Source: Cunninghamia lanceolata (lineage: Eukaryota; Streptophyta; Pinopsida; Cupressales; Cupressaceae). Taken from it: a stretch of DNA of 64,000 nucleotides. This document shows, in pieces, positions 1 through 10,719 of this stretch. How positions within the stretch are numbered: position 1 is the first letter of the stretch; every line of letters starts with the position of its first letter. Position numbers and translations under genes: made by a program. Under the pieces are notes generated by a model. It worked only from the letters and a program-made list of their open reading frames with translations, did no database searches and was not told where the DNA came from. Location of the stretch: positions 1,922,001 to 1,986,000 of the forward strand of contig BSBN01000829.1 of the NCBI GenBank assembly GCA_027924645.1, given 5' to 3'.

Positions 1-1700
1 TATAATCTTTTCTCATGATCATTTGGAAGCTAGCAAAGAATGTAGGAAGATGGTGGATAGTTCAACATGGGCATTGAATTGATATACCAATTAAATTATG
101 TAATTCACACATCATGTATCATTTGTAATCAAATGGTTTGCGGTATAGCATTTTGTGAAGCCCATTGCAACAGACTATAATTCTTCTGACTGTGAATAAT
201 AAAGATCATGTTGTTCATATTATTTCACTAAGTTCTTTTGTATGTTTGTTGATTTAGTTGTATGGTTGGATAATCCTTCATTAGACCCTCTGACTATGAT
301 TGCATTAAATTTTCATCTAAAAATCATCAATTCCATTTAAAATTTCTTAATAGAAAACAATTTATAACTCCATCAAACCTCAAACTCGCAATTTTCTTCA
401 ATAATTTAGTAAGAATTTTTAACTAACCCCTCCATAAAGTTATAGCCTGTAGTACTATATTTAATTAGTAAAACATATATATTAGTACTTAGTTTAGTGC
501 ATAAAATGAAAAGCATTCTATTCATATCTATAAAGGGTGCCAATGGCCATGGACTAAAGTGATTTCCCCTAGTCACAACACATCCAAGTCAATGCAAAAG
601 ATAGTTTCATGTCTTGTACAGTGTTTTCATTATGACCACATTCTAATCCTTCTCCTTTTCAATCTTATTCTAATGTTGTCACACTTTGTGAGACAAATTT
701 TTCCAACAACATTTTGTCCCTCCTATAAAATCTTTAAAGCACATCAACTCAAACAAAATAAAATAAATCTTTATGTTGCATAAAAACTACTCTTTTTTAT
801 TTCACATATTTTTGACTCCCAATTTTTTAGGGATTTCAAATATTATTATATATGCCAAGCTGATAAGTTGCATAGAAAGGGCAACCAAAAACTAACTAGG
901 TGATAAGTCTTTTTGTTGATTTATCTTTGAATTATGTTGAATATGCAATGTAAATGAATTAAATAAATAAATATATAATTATGGAGATATGGTATGTTCC
1001 AGTGTAATGTTTGATTTAGAAATTTGAAGTTATCTTATTCTTGTGGGTTAAATTTTGATGAGGATTACATGACACTAATAATGTGTAAGCTTATTGATAG
1101 AATTTGTGTTTGTAGATCTATCTCTTTCTAAAAATAAGGAAATGAAGAAAATATAACTACTAAATTAATTAGAAGAAAAAATATTAGAAAGGTTATTCAT
1201 ACTCTAATCACTTTAATTGAACCCTGGTCTTTACTTAAACAATGAGATGAAGTGTTATTCAATTAGAGGATGTGGACCCCATTGTTGTTGTGCTTTATTC
1301 CATAGTTGTTTTAGATCTCAACATGTTGATCATGTGAATCACATGTTATTTACAAGAGTTATGAGGTTCATAATGTTATTTGTAGGGGTACTGTAAGCAC
1401 TAAAAAGATGCATGGGCCTACATGGTAATCCTATGATGAGCTAAGATCCTAAACACGTACATGTAAGCATGTAAATATGACATCTCAGCATGCATTCTTC
1501 TTGGTGACATGTGGATTGGACTCTTTTTCACTTTCCTCCTTTGTTTTTCCCTTGCTAACTTGTGCATTTTTATCCTTTCTCCTTTCATCCTTCATCGATT
1601 ATTTGTTTTCTTCACTTTCTGGCCTAGTTGTAGGACCTATGAGTATTGTTTCCTAGGAAACCTTCGTCTTATGGACCTTTTTCATTATTTTCAAGACTTT
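1..1700. other. AT-rich spacer without a recognisable gene
   Basis: I see no gene here. Short open frames on both strands (for example 559-783 and 1509-1724) have AT-driven composition, no recognisable motif and no supporting context. No LTR ends, tRNA or hairpin stood out by eye. Confidence 0.6.
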
Positions 1701-1790
1701 AGAGACCTCAAACTAATTTTTTGATTTCATCCCCAACCCTAGTTTTTGCTCACCTTCCATCCTGACCTGGTCACCTGCTATTGTTTTTGG

Positions 1791-1994
1791 GTCGCCCCCC
1801 AGGTGACCACCTTGCTAATGTGGGCGACCACCCCTTCTATCATCTTTTGGCAAAACAAAGTTGTCAAGTCTCCTCTTCAACCTCCCAGAACCACTCTCCA
1901 ACCTTCATCTTTCACCTAGACATTCATTCAACACTAGTCACCCCCTTTTGACCATGGTCACCCCTGGGTGACCACTTTGCAAATGTGGGCAACC
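1791..1994. repeat. Diverged direct repeat with GGTGACC / GTGGGC(G/A)ACC motif
   Basis: A segment of about 30 bp at 1801-1830 recurs in diverged form at 1966-1994. Both read GGTGACCAC, then CTTGC or TTTGC, then AATGTGGGCGACC or AATGTGGGCAACC. It is probably internal repetition of an old LTR or promoter region. The parent element is not identified. Confidence 0.5.
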
Positions 1995-2147
1995 CTGTCA
2001 TGTTTTCTTCCACAATTTTACTTTCAATTTGAGCTCGAAAAGGCATCATTTTTGCTCCAATTTGCATGAGATTTTGAGCCTAACTAAGAGTCATCTATTC
2101 TTAACCTTTCAATCAACTTTAATCATGCAAATTTGGCTTGGTTGAAC

Positions 2148-2293
2148 TATAAATAACTCCTCCCTCTCTCATGCAAACTCCATTTTCTCTCATGTGATAA
2201 CCTTTCAAGCTCACTTCATTGCCCAATCAATCCAATTCACTCAGTGATCAATTGAGTTAACTCTCCAATCAAGGGAGTTAACTCTCTAATCAA
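2148..2293 (+). promoter_or_regulatory. Plus-strand TATA-like box followed by a short tandem direct repeat
   Basis: TATAAATA lies at 2148-2155. About 100 bp downstream a 19-bp sequence beginning GAGTTAACTCTC is repeated almost exactly, at 2254-2272 and 2275-2293. The layout resembles an LTR or gene promoter with a 5' leader. The small frame at 2445-2639 downstream has no recognisable family, so promoter function is inference. Confidence 0.3.
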
Positions 2294-3000
2294 TTCCACC
2301 CTTCACTCCTCATTCTAACCTAAAAATACCCCCTCCTCCAAGCAATAGAGGAGGCAAATTCATTGTTGCAACCCAACTTTTCTTAGTTTTTTCTCTCTTA
2401 GCATTCTTATTCTCGTCGTAGGACTCTCGTGCCTTTTTCTTTTCTTGTTTATGCCCAAGATTTTCAAGAAACTGTTAATGGATAAAATTGCGCGGATTCC
2501 AGCACCAACATGGGAAGTTTCAAGAATGTGGGACTTGACACTTGAAACAACCTTCAAATTTTACAAAAGTTGGCTCTTCCTTTTCAATGGGGTTTTGGGT
2601 AAAGGGAATAAAAAACAAGATTACAAATACAATAAATAGAGCTTCTAATTCTATGGCAATGTGCTAGTTTTGTATAAGTATCAGCAACTAGCACTGTGAT
2701 TAAACCTTTAAGATTCTATTATGTTAAAGAGCAAATGAAGCATGATCAACATAAATAGATTTAGGATCAAAGGCCAAACTCAAAGCAATTATACAGAGAC
2801 ACAGAAAAGATCATCGAACAACACAGAATAGTGTTTCTTTTCATTAACAGGTCCAACAAATACAAGAGGCACAGAAACATGCACAAGTCTATATGCTTCA
2901 ACTTGAAACAACTATGAAAGGCTAAAATGATACAATCTGATCCTAGTCAAAACTCTGAATTCTTAATCAATATGTATCTCTCTTAGTTACAACATTACCC

Positions 3001-3010
3001 CTATTTATAG
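3001..3010 (-). promoter_or_regulatory. LTR TATA box
   Basis: On the minus strand the sequence reads CTATAAATAG. It lies downstream of the repeat-rich part of the putative LTR and upstream of a T-rich stretch, as expected for the U3/R boundary. Transcription would run leftwards. Confidence 0.45.
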
Positions 3011-3229
3011 CCACAAAATTTGACTCAAGATCGCCTCTAACCACTTAGAATCCCAACGGCCTGTAACTGAATTGGAACTCATCTAGAAGTCGAACTGGCA
3101 CCGAAAATCTTCTAAAATCTACAACTATGTCTTCCCTGCACACCCATTGGCTAAATGATACTAATAATGCAGCACTGTAACTCGTAGTTCTATTGAGACA
3201 CATGGCAGCACCCATGAGTTTCTAACGGC

Positions 3230-3960
3230 TCCAAAATATGTTACGTGGTGCCCTCCACTTGCTGCATAGTTTCCTTTTAATATAAAATAGACACACAAGA
3301 CACTGCCACTTGTCGCTATCCGCCACACTCTAGAAACTGATACATGGCACCTTCGGTAAACTCAACACTTGGACACTTGGCACTCTCATACGCTTCTTAA
3401 GAGCTTCTTCTAACTTGTGTTCCCCAAACACCCGCAATAATGACACTTGTCACTCTCCACTTGCTTAAGAAACTGTGGCTATTATATCACAGGGCCCACC
3501 ATATATTCCATCACTTCTCGAAACTAAACAAAGCATATAGACACTGAGACACATGGCAACCTCCACATAATGCAACAAAAGTGACACGTGGTGCATTGGC
3601 ATACATTTCCAAAGCTTCATACCCAAAAAGTTTCTTAAAGCCCCACGGTGATGACACTTGGCATTCTCTGTGCTTAGAAACTTTAATCAATATACCCTGG
3701 GGCCCACCACACTGTACTCCGCTACTGCAAAAATTGCTTGAGAAAAGGGACACATGGAAACCTCCACATATTGCAACAAAGGGATGCATGGCACATTGGC
3801 ACACTTCTTAGCTTGCCACAAACACAACCTCTACTTGAAGCCCCGTAGTGATGACACCTAGTGCACTCTGCATACAAAAAGAAACTTAATAAAAGAAACA
3901 CCGCCAAAGATACGTGGTGCATCTCAGTAGCATTTGGGAACTACAATTTGAAAGAATGAC
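3230..3960. repeat. Imperfect tandem array, units of about 200 bp, with recurring ACGTGG cores
   Basis: Segments near 3430, 3640 and 3840 share CCCC.C..TGATGACACTTG followed, in the first two, by GGGCCCACCA. A block starting GACACATGG.AACC at 3548 recurs at 3749. ACGTGG cores occur at 3243-3248, 3586-3591 and 3912-3917; other units have decayed versions. The array lies upstream of the minus-strand TATA box, where LTR enhancers usually sit. Confidence 0.6.
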
Positions 3961-4420
3961 ACATGGTACGCTCCACATGACCCTGAGCACAACCTTACTG
4001 TTTCACCGCTACCACGCCGCATGTCAGTCTCGCGCGCCTTCAAAAAGGAAATATTTCTTTTAGCTTTCCAACACCCACTTCACCGCCACATGGTGTGCTC
4101 CGCGCATAGCAAAATGAAATAGAAGATATTAAAAATGAACACACAGCCATGGCCAAATAAATGTCTCAAAATGTAGAGTTTCGACTAAACAGTTCTTGGC
4201 GACTACATGGACCTCTGTGCCTGCTCAAAGAGAACTCTAGAAATAGAAAAGCTTCAAAAAACAAAATCATATTGCCAGTATCAGAGAATTACAATTATAA
4301 TTTCTACAATACGGCCTGATATCCAGACCACTCTGAATCTGATAGACCCTGTCTATTCTGCAGATCTTGAAAAGCAAAATCTAAATTGATAATGTCCTTG
4401 TGAGAAAAGGACTGTAAAAT

Positions 4421-4969
4421 CTACACCACAGCATGCAACTGAAACTCAAGATGAGCCATTGGAATAAGAACTGCCTCCACCTCCTCAATACTGGAAGAAT
4501 CACTCAGACCTTGGAAAATAGTCTGATCATTTTGTTTGGTTAGCATTGCATCAGTCATCAGAAATGTACTATCATCTGGAAAAGGGGATGGTAACCCCAA
4601 CTGCACCAATTCTTCAATGTGTCTTTTCATATTTTTGACACCTTCCATTACCACATCCAAAAGTGCTTTACAACTCTTGGCAGCTTCATTACAACTTAAG
4701 ACCTCATTTGCCTTCTTTGCTACAATCATTCTGTCATTCACACCAACAGCTAATAAGGTCTCATCAGTTGTATCATAGAGCTTCTGCAACAAAAGTTGAG
4801 AGTCTGAAACTCTCAAAGAAATAATGGACAAAGTCGCTTCTACTGAAGACTCTACCTTCTCACATAACTGCTGAGCATTTAACAAGAAACTAAGGGCAGG
4901 TTTGAGCTGTGAAATCTCTTCAGAGATTCTTTTCCATGCAGACACATAAAGCACCTTCACCATTGCCAA
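4421..4969 (-). pseudogene. C-terminal part of the Ty3 element's unrecognised accessory ORF
   Basis: This is a clean 182-codon frame with no recognised family. It is rich in Leu, Glu, Lys and Ser with heptad-like spacing (for example SEEISQLKPALSFLLNAQQL), so it is probably helical. It lies one reading frame off from the coiled-coil coding that precedes it on the minus strand (5460-4980), and the two probably formed one C-terminus before a frameshift near 4970. The start used here is internal, not the true N-terminus. The stop at 4421 is followed by the probable LTR. Confidence 0.5.
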
Positions 4970-4979
4970 GACCCCTATA

Positions 4980-5873
4980 TTTTTGTGGCCTTTAGCTTAG
5001 TTCAATAGTTAACTGCTTGGTCTTTTCTTGTTTGGCCATGAACTGGGCCTGAGCAACACTATTCTAATTTTGTTCCTTTAACAGGGTATGCTATAACTGA
5101 GATACTTCCTACACTTTGTCTTGATACTTTTTCTCAATAGTGGCTTTTTCTTGTTTCAATGCAACTACGACAACTTTTTCTTGTGCTATTTCATTTTGTA
5201 AAGCTACAACCTTAGCCTGAGATGCTTGATGAATTTGTAAAGACACAGTGGACTGCAAGTCCTTATTAAGAGTGTCAATCTCTTTATCTTTAGCCTTTAT
5301 TTATGATTGCAAGCTGCTATTAGTGGCTTTTACCTTTGCTAGGTCTACTTTAACTTTATGCAACCTTTTTGTTACCTTCAAATAATCAGTGGTAACAGCT
5401 GTGGTAGTTTCATTCATCAATTCCACTTTGTCTTGTGGCCTGAATTGAGTTAGATCCATAGCCACTACATGCATTGTGTAGTCCTGTGGCTACATTCGTT
5501 CTACAGGTTTAACCACATTAGGGGCTAGGTGAGTGATGGTTAGAGACTTCTGAATTGGGTCAAACAATGACTTCATATGAGGAACAATAGGGCTTCTCCT
5601 TTCTTTCTTTTTTTGTTTCTTCATCCTAGACTCCTTTGCCTTTTTGACAGCATATGCTTGCATTTGGAATGTAGGTGGAGAAGTAATAAGCCCTCCGGCA
5701 AAAGGATATCCTTGGGGCAAACCATAGGGAATGGTGGCAATTTGTTGACTCAAGTCAGTTTGAGACAAAGCCCACTTAGGCATAGATGGGGAAAATAGGG
5801 GTAATGATATGGCATATGGCCGATGAACTGGCAGTAGGGGCAAAAGTTTGCAATAGCATAGCAGAGGTGGCAA
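4980..5873 (-). pseudogene. Coiled-coil and basic middle segment of the accessory ORF
   Basis: The frame 5873-5490 encodes a Pro-rich stretch, then a basic cluster with KKQKKKERR. Past a TAG at about 5490 the same frame continues to about 4980 with strong coiled-coil character (DYLKVTKRLHKVKVDLAKVK, then KDKEIDTLNKDLQS). It is broken by several TAG or TAA codons, some at expected Gln or Trp positions. It links the upstream acidic segment to the helical C-terminus at 4421-4969. A structural or nucleic-acid-binding role is possible but not shown. Confidence 0.5.
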
Positions 5874-6164
5874 GAGATGTGGAAGAATGGGCTACTTAGG
5901 TTGCCACCCCTAATGAAGAAGAAGTTGAAGAAGGAGAAAGAGGAGAAAGGATGCTTACCTGCTCCGCAGCTGTTGTTGCAAGAATTTGTTGTTATGGGAA
6001 CACCAAGACGTCACCCTCAGTATCTTCCTTTTGTATCTCTAATTTGTGCCTTCTTTTCAAAGGCCTATTTATTGCATCTTCAGGGTCTTCCTACCCTATT
6101 GCCTCTTGTGATTCTATTAAAATTTGGTGAGAAAGTGCCACTCCAAGACCCCCTAATGCCAAAT

Positions 6165-7905
6165 CTATTTGGGTCTCTGAGATGGCGATAATGTGGCCTT
6201 TTGTTTCTGTAGAGCACTGAGAGATTGAGACCATGGGGCTCTAGCAGTTTCGGTTGTTGCTTGCTCTATTTCTTCTAACTCCTGAGCCTCCCCTAATGCT
6301 TCTATTTTTTGAATCTTCTCCAGCTCTTCTATCTCTTCTTCCTCATGCGAGCTACCCAAAAGATTACTAGTGTCTGGGCTTGACACAGGGGTCATGTGAT
6401 ATTCAGCCCAGATTGATTCACATTGCTCATCTATCCAGACACTTCCAAAAGTATGGGTAATCTCATAAATCTCCTGCCTGTATTTCCAATAAGTAGCTAT
6501 TTTCTCAGCATTCCATTCTTTTTTCTTTAGAGTAGCTCTAAGGCCAAGAGTCATCAATTTTTTGGGATCATATTCCTATTCCTTCTTATAAAATGTCTCC
6601 CATGGCTTGGGACCCTCAGCTAGCAGATCCTTCAATTCTGCATAAAATGCAGGATCATCCTATTTCAGTGATCTCCTCTTTTCCCAAAAGGGGCATTTCT
6701 CATGGATGAAAGTGGTAGAAACTTTGTTGTTCACAATCCAAGATGCTAAGAAGCTATCTGGATCATACTTCCATCTATCTTCCACTATGAGAAAGCCATA
6801 AGCTACCAATTTCCTTAATAGGAGATTCTCAGTTTCTCTCCTCTCTATTGTAACATACATTTTCTTTTTCCTCTTCTTATTTCCAAAATTATTATCAATA
6901 ATAGATAATTGATGAGTCACCTCTAAAAATCTGACCCTAGGGGTTAGAACTTTTGGGAACAAAATAGGCTCTCCAGCAAAACCATGAAGTCTGATAAGGG
7001 TGGTGTGGGCACCAAAGAAATAATCACAGGGTATTTTCAAATTTGTTAAGAAACCCCTCATACTCTCTGTCATTCTATTTTCCATAGCCTCAGACCCTAA
7101 CTGCCCAAAGACTGGGCCTACAAAATACTCAGCAAATTCGTATGGATATGAAGTATCTAAGAGAACATGGGTCCATACAGACACTAGGATTATTCTCTTA
7201 CTACTTGACTCAAGGTCATACATATTCAAAGGCATATATTGCTAGAAGAGACTATGATTTTGATACATAATTAGGTGAAAAAGATATGCAGAATACCTAA
7301 AAACTTAGTTCTGAGAGAAATTTGTAAGATACTCCACCATAGCCAAGGAGATTTGTTCTGAAAAGTCAAAACGGTACTCCGAAGACTTGTCCATGGTTTT
7401 AAGTCTAAAAATTGCTGCTAGTTGCCAATTGTATACTCTTGAATCATCATTTTGGCCAAAAATAAAAGATAGCATGGTGAGAGCGTCCTGAACATCAATG
7501 TTAAACTGAGCTTGACCAGTGGGCAGCTGAGGCAACTGAGTATTCTCCTCATCTAGATGCATCTCAGTATTTAAAAACCATACCCTACTATGGAGGCCAC
7601 TCCATGTATGCTGCAACTTTGGAATTGTAAGAAATGTAGCGGTCCGGTCATAATACAAACCCAACATATCTCAAATTGTTTGGGGAGATATTTGGACCAT
7701 GAAAGCACCACTTTGAATCAAAGCAGTTGGAGGGTGAAAAAGCTCTACACACACGTCAACCAAATTCGGATAGGGGTGAACAGAAGGGACCACAAATTGT
7801 GCCAACTAAGAAGTCCAAACCCTCATACCAAAAGTTTCTGACTCTCCCTTCTCAGCCCACTTGAGACATCTCTGGTGAGCCCCTTCCCTTAAATTCTTAG
7901 GATTT
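6165..7905 (-). pseudogene. N-terminal and central part of the accessory ORF, left of the nested insertion
   Basis: One minus-strand frame runs from about 7905 to 6165, broken by a few stops (near 7819, 7670, 7302, 6657 and 6162). It encodes a globular-looking region (7667-7305 and 7235-6660) with aromatic and hydrophobic patches such as YFVGPVFGQLGSEAMENRM, a KKRKKK cluster, then an acidic Glu-rich stretch (EEEEIEELEKIQKIEALGE). No catalytic motif is recognised. The coding continues on the far side of the 7909-15281 insertion at 15286-15640, so the intact gene lay downstream of integrase in sense orientation. Confidence 0.5.
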
Positions 7906-7908
7906 TTC
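7904..7908. repeat. Target-site duplication TTTTC (left copy)
   Basis: TTTTC precedes the 5' LTR here and TTTTC follows the 3' LTR at 15282-15286. This exact 5-bp duplication fixes the ends of the 7909-15281 insertion. Confidence 0.85.
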
Positions 7909-9005
7909 TATTGGCAAGAGACACTATATGGATTCATGATTGTTGTCATTGATGGCAACAAAGTTCATCCCACACATCTGCAGGACATGGTGTGTCTATA
8001 CCGGAAGTCAGAGTGAAGAATGTTGTGGTCCGGTAAACTAGAATAGAGCATGTGGTGAGGGCTGACAGTCAGGTCCGGATCTCTCAGAAGAAGTATCTTG
8101 GTGAAGTGCAGATTTGGGGAAGTCAAGAGGACTACCTTGAGTGATAGACTCCAAGGATTTAGCCTCTGGTGATAGATGAGGAAAAAGATATGAATACTTG
8201 AGTATCGGGTTCTTGATTGGCAGTGTGGACAGAGGAAGAACTAACTGGTAGAACATCAGACATTATTTCGGATGTGTTACTGATGATGGTAAAGATTCTT
8301 AAGGCCTAAGTTATGATTGGCTGACACGATTGATGATTTCTACAAGTATATCCTTGATCCGCATTACTTGGTAAGCAAGGATTCAACCGACAGATCAGAG
8401 TTTGTGGAAAATATTGACTATTCCGGGTGCCGACTAGAAAGGTGATGAAATCACTTTTGCACATATATATATATATATGATGGATTTAGTTGTGAGTGTT
8501 GTCATGGTTGTTGGTGATGTGCGAATAAAAGAAGAAGAGCAGAGTGAAAGCAGTAAGGAAGATCCGGTATGTGAAGGGAAAGCAGCATAAAAGAAAAAGA
8601 AAGATGAAGTGCAGCAGATCGGTGTACTGAGCCTAATTAGAACTGAACTCTAGCATATGTAGATGCTCCCAATCAGTTCAAATATTGTTTTACATTCTTT
8701 TTGTAGACAGTGAGTCTCTTGTAGGCAGTGTACCTCTTGTGAGTAGTGTGCTCGGGCAGTGAGCCCTAATTGGCAAGTGCCATTTTGTATTTCCATTCTT
8801 CTAATAGAGAATACAATCTTGGGTTAATCACCCCATGGTTTTCTCCCTTAACAGGATTTCCACGTCAAAAATATTGTGTCATGTGTATTTCCATTTCATG
8901 GTTATGTTTTCTTATTTGAATTAATGTTACATTGATTATTAATAAAGTTCAGAAAGCAGAAATAATTAGTATAACTGATTCACCCCCCTCTCTCAGTTAT
9001 CAACA
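7909..9005 (+). repeat. 5' LTR
   Basis: It matches 14186-15281 over its whole length with scattered substitutions. It contains an (AT)n run at about 8463-8479 and ends ATCAACA. The first two bases are TA instead of TG. Confidence 0.9.
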
Positions 9006-9007
9006 AT

Positions 9008-9020
9008 TGGTATCAGAGCC
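9008..9020 (+). other. Primer binding site (initiator-Met tRNA type)
   Basis: TGGTATCAGAGCC lies two bases after the 5' LTR end. It is the usual plant retrotransposon sequence complementary to the 3' end of initiator methionine tRNA. Confidence 0.9.
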
Positions 9021-9070
9021 AAGTTCCTCCTAACAGAGTCTAATAGCTTGAGGAAGATCTGGGAATTCAA

Positions 9071-10132
9071 ATGGATGCATATGGTTTAAGGGAGCAACTC
9101 AAGACTACCCTTGATGATCTTGAACAGTCAAACTCTGAAGTCAATGAGTTAAAGGAAAGACTCAAACAGGCTGATGATTTCATGAGAGAACTAAAAGACA
9201 AATTAAGTCTCTCTATGAAAAAGAGAAAGGAGCTACTTCAGCAATTGGCAAGTCAAGGTGAAACCAATGATACAAATGAAGATCTGAAGGAGAAAACCAA
9301 GTTATGTGAAAAGTTATCAAAAGAAATTATTATGGTAAGACATGAAATGGAATCAGGAGTTATGAAGTTTACCCAAGAGGTTGAAGAGAAAAGAAAAACT
9401 GAAGATAATCTAAGACAATCTCTTAAGGAGAAATTAGAAGATTGCCACAAGATGGATAGAATTATCAGACATCTTGAATCTGATCTTGAAGATGCTAAAG
9501 ATAATGAAGAAAAACTTGAGGATCAAATTGTCTCTCTCAAAAGGGATCTTCAAACAGCAAATGAATATAAAGAGAAATTCAAGATAAGTTCTGCTCAACT
9601 TGAAATTCTTCTTGGAAGTCAAAAGAGGGTAGATGACAAGTGTGGTCTAGGATATGAGAAAGGAGAAATCTCCGGATCCGGTTAGAAGAATTTTGGATCA
9701 GAAAATCCAAGGAACAAACCTAGAAGACCTTCGGTAAGGCAACCTAATGCTCAAAGATATCCATCCTTCAATGGTTACTGCCACAACTGCAATAACTTTG
9801 GCCATAAAGCTAATCAGTACAGAAAGAGAATGAATCAGACTAATTCATCCTTTTCCAGATAGTGTTTTAACTGCAAAAGGCATGGTCACAAATCTCATGA
9901 ATGCAGAAATATGCAAATGAACAAATCATTCAATGGTAGATGCTTTGCATGCAATAGAATAGGTCATATGGCTAATCAATGTAGATCAAGAGGATATCAA
10001 TCAAATATGCAAAGAAATATTGTTTGCCAAATCTGCAATAAATCCGGTCACATTGCAAAATTCTGTAGAAACAAGAATCAGGACAAAAGAGGTCCGGTAT
10101 ATCATAATCAGAATCAGGATAAGGGAAAATGA
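9071..10132 (+). pseudogene. gag-like gene: coiled coil plus four CCHC zinc knuckles
   Basis: One frame is broken by TAG at 9683-9685 and 9860-9862. Residues 1 to about 190 are almost entirely heptad-patterned Glu/Lys/Leu sequence, a long predicted coiled coil. Four zinc knuckles follow: CHNC..GH....Y (9779-9820, last Cys replaced by Tyr), CFNC..GH....C (9863-9904), CFAC..GH....C and CQIC..GH....C. Such knuckles bind RNA in retroelement nucleocapsids. The usual copia gag N-terminal domain is absent: the ATG comes about 50 bp after the primer site and the coil starts at once. It probably coats element RNA. Confidence 0.75.
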
Positions 10133-10719
10133 AAAGTGAATGTAGATGAAGTTTAAAGTGAGATGAACAAGATTTGGGTGAAGAAAAGTACAGAGAATGT
10201 AGGGGATGGGTCCGCACCAGACTCTGGTGCTGATATTCCTTCCAAAAACTAAAAAGTGAGCTCTGGCTCAGGGGGAGACACAAAGAAAACCTTGTTCCCC
10301 CAGCCAGTCAATTGGTGCTAGAACTGGCACAAGAAGAGATGCGGATTGAAGGGTTCATAAGAGAAACATCCAAATAAACTATGGTTAAGATTTGGAAGAT
10401 CTGCAAGATGTTTAAAGATCAGGATTGATCCAGTTCTTCAAGTCATTCGAATAAGGCAAACCAGAATAACTTAGGTCGAGCATTTATTGCAACCTGACAT
10501 TAGGGTTTGCAGAGTAATATAAGGGCTTTCTCATTTAGCATTTGTTCATTCTACATTCAAGAAGAAATGAAAAGTGAAGCTCTGCAACAAAATTCCTCAA
10601 GTTCATCAAAGATCATTTGTAGAAGTCAATTCATCCAGAAATCGATCCGGCTAACTCCGTGAAACCGAAAGGTGCAAAAGGTATTCTTCTTTATCAAATA
10701 TCTCTCTATAAATCCTTGA
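10133..10719 (+). other. Spacer between the gag-like gene and the large ORF
   Basis: The gag frame can be followed a little further past stops (for example SEMNKIWVKKSTENVG) and then degenerates. I see no protease catalytic motif in a credible context, and no integrase or RT coding. Confidence 0.5.

Larger units (their letters stand above)
2660..4208 (-). repeat. Probable 3' LTR of the minus-strand Ty3 element (boundaries approximate)
   Basis: The segment follows the element's last ORF. On the minus strand it starts near TGTAGTCGCC (about 4208), contains TATAAATAG at about 3001-3010 and ends near CTAGCACA (about 2660), giving TG..CA termini. Its upstream half carries tandem repeats of about 200 bp. 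No second LTR copy is visible in the window, so the ends are a judgement from termini and position only. Confidence 0.45.

Noticed and set aside
3511..3811. Overlapping open frames on both strands near 3.5-3.8 kb
   Set aside because: They follow the repeat units of about 200 bp and share no family; better explained as LTR repeats.
5877..6191. Plus-strand 104-codon frame
   Set aside because: It is antisense to the decayed accessory ORF, which has better coding character on the minus strand.
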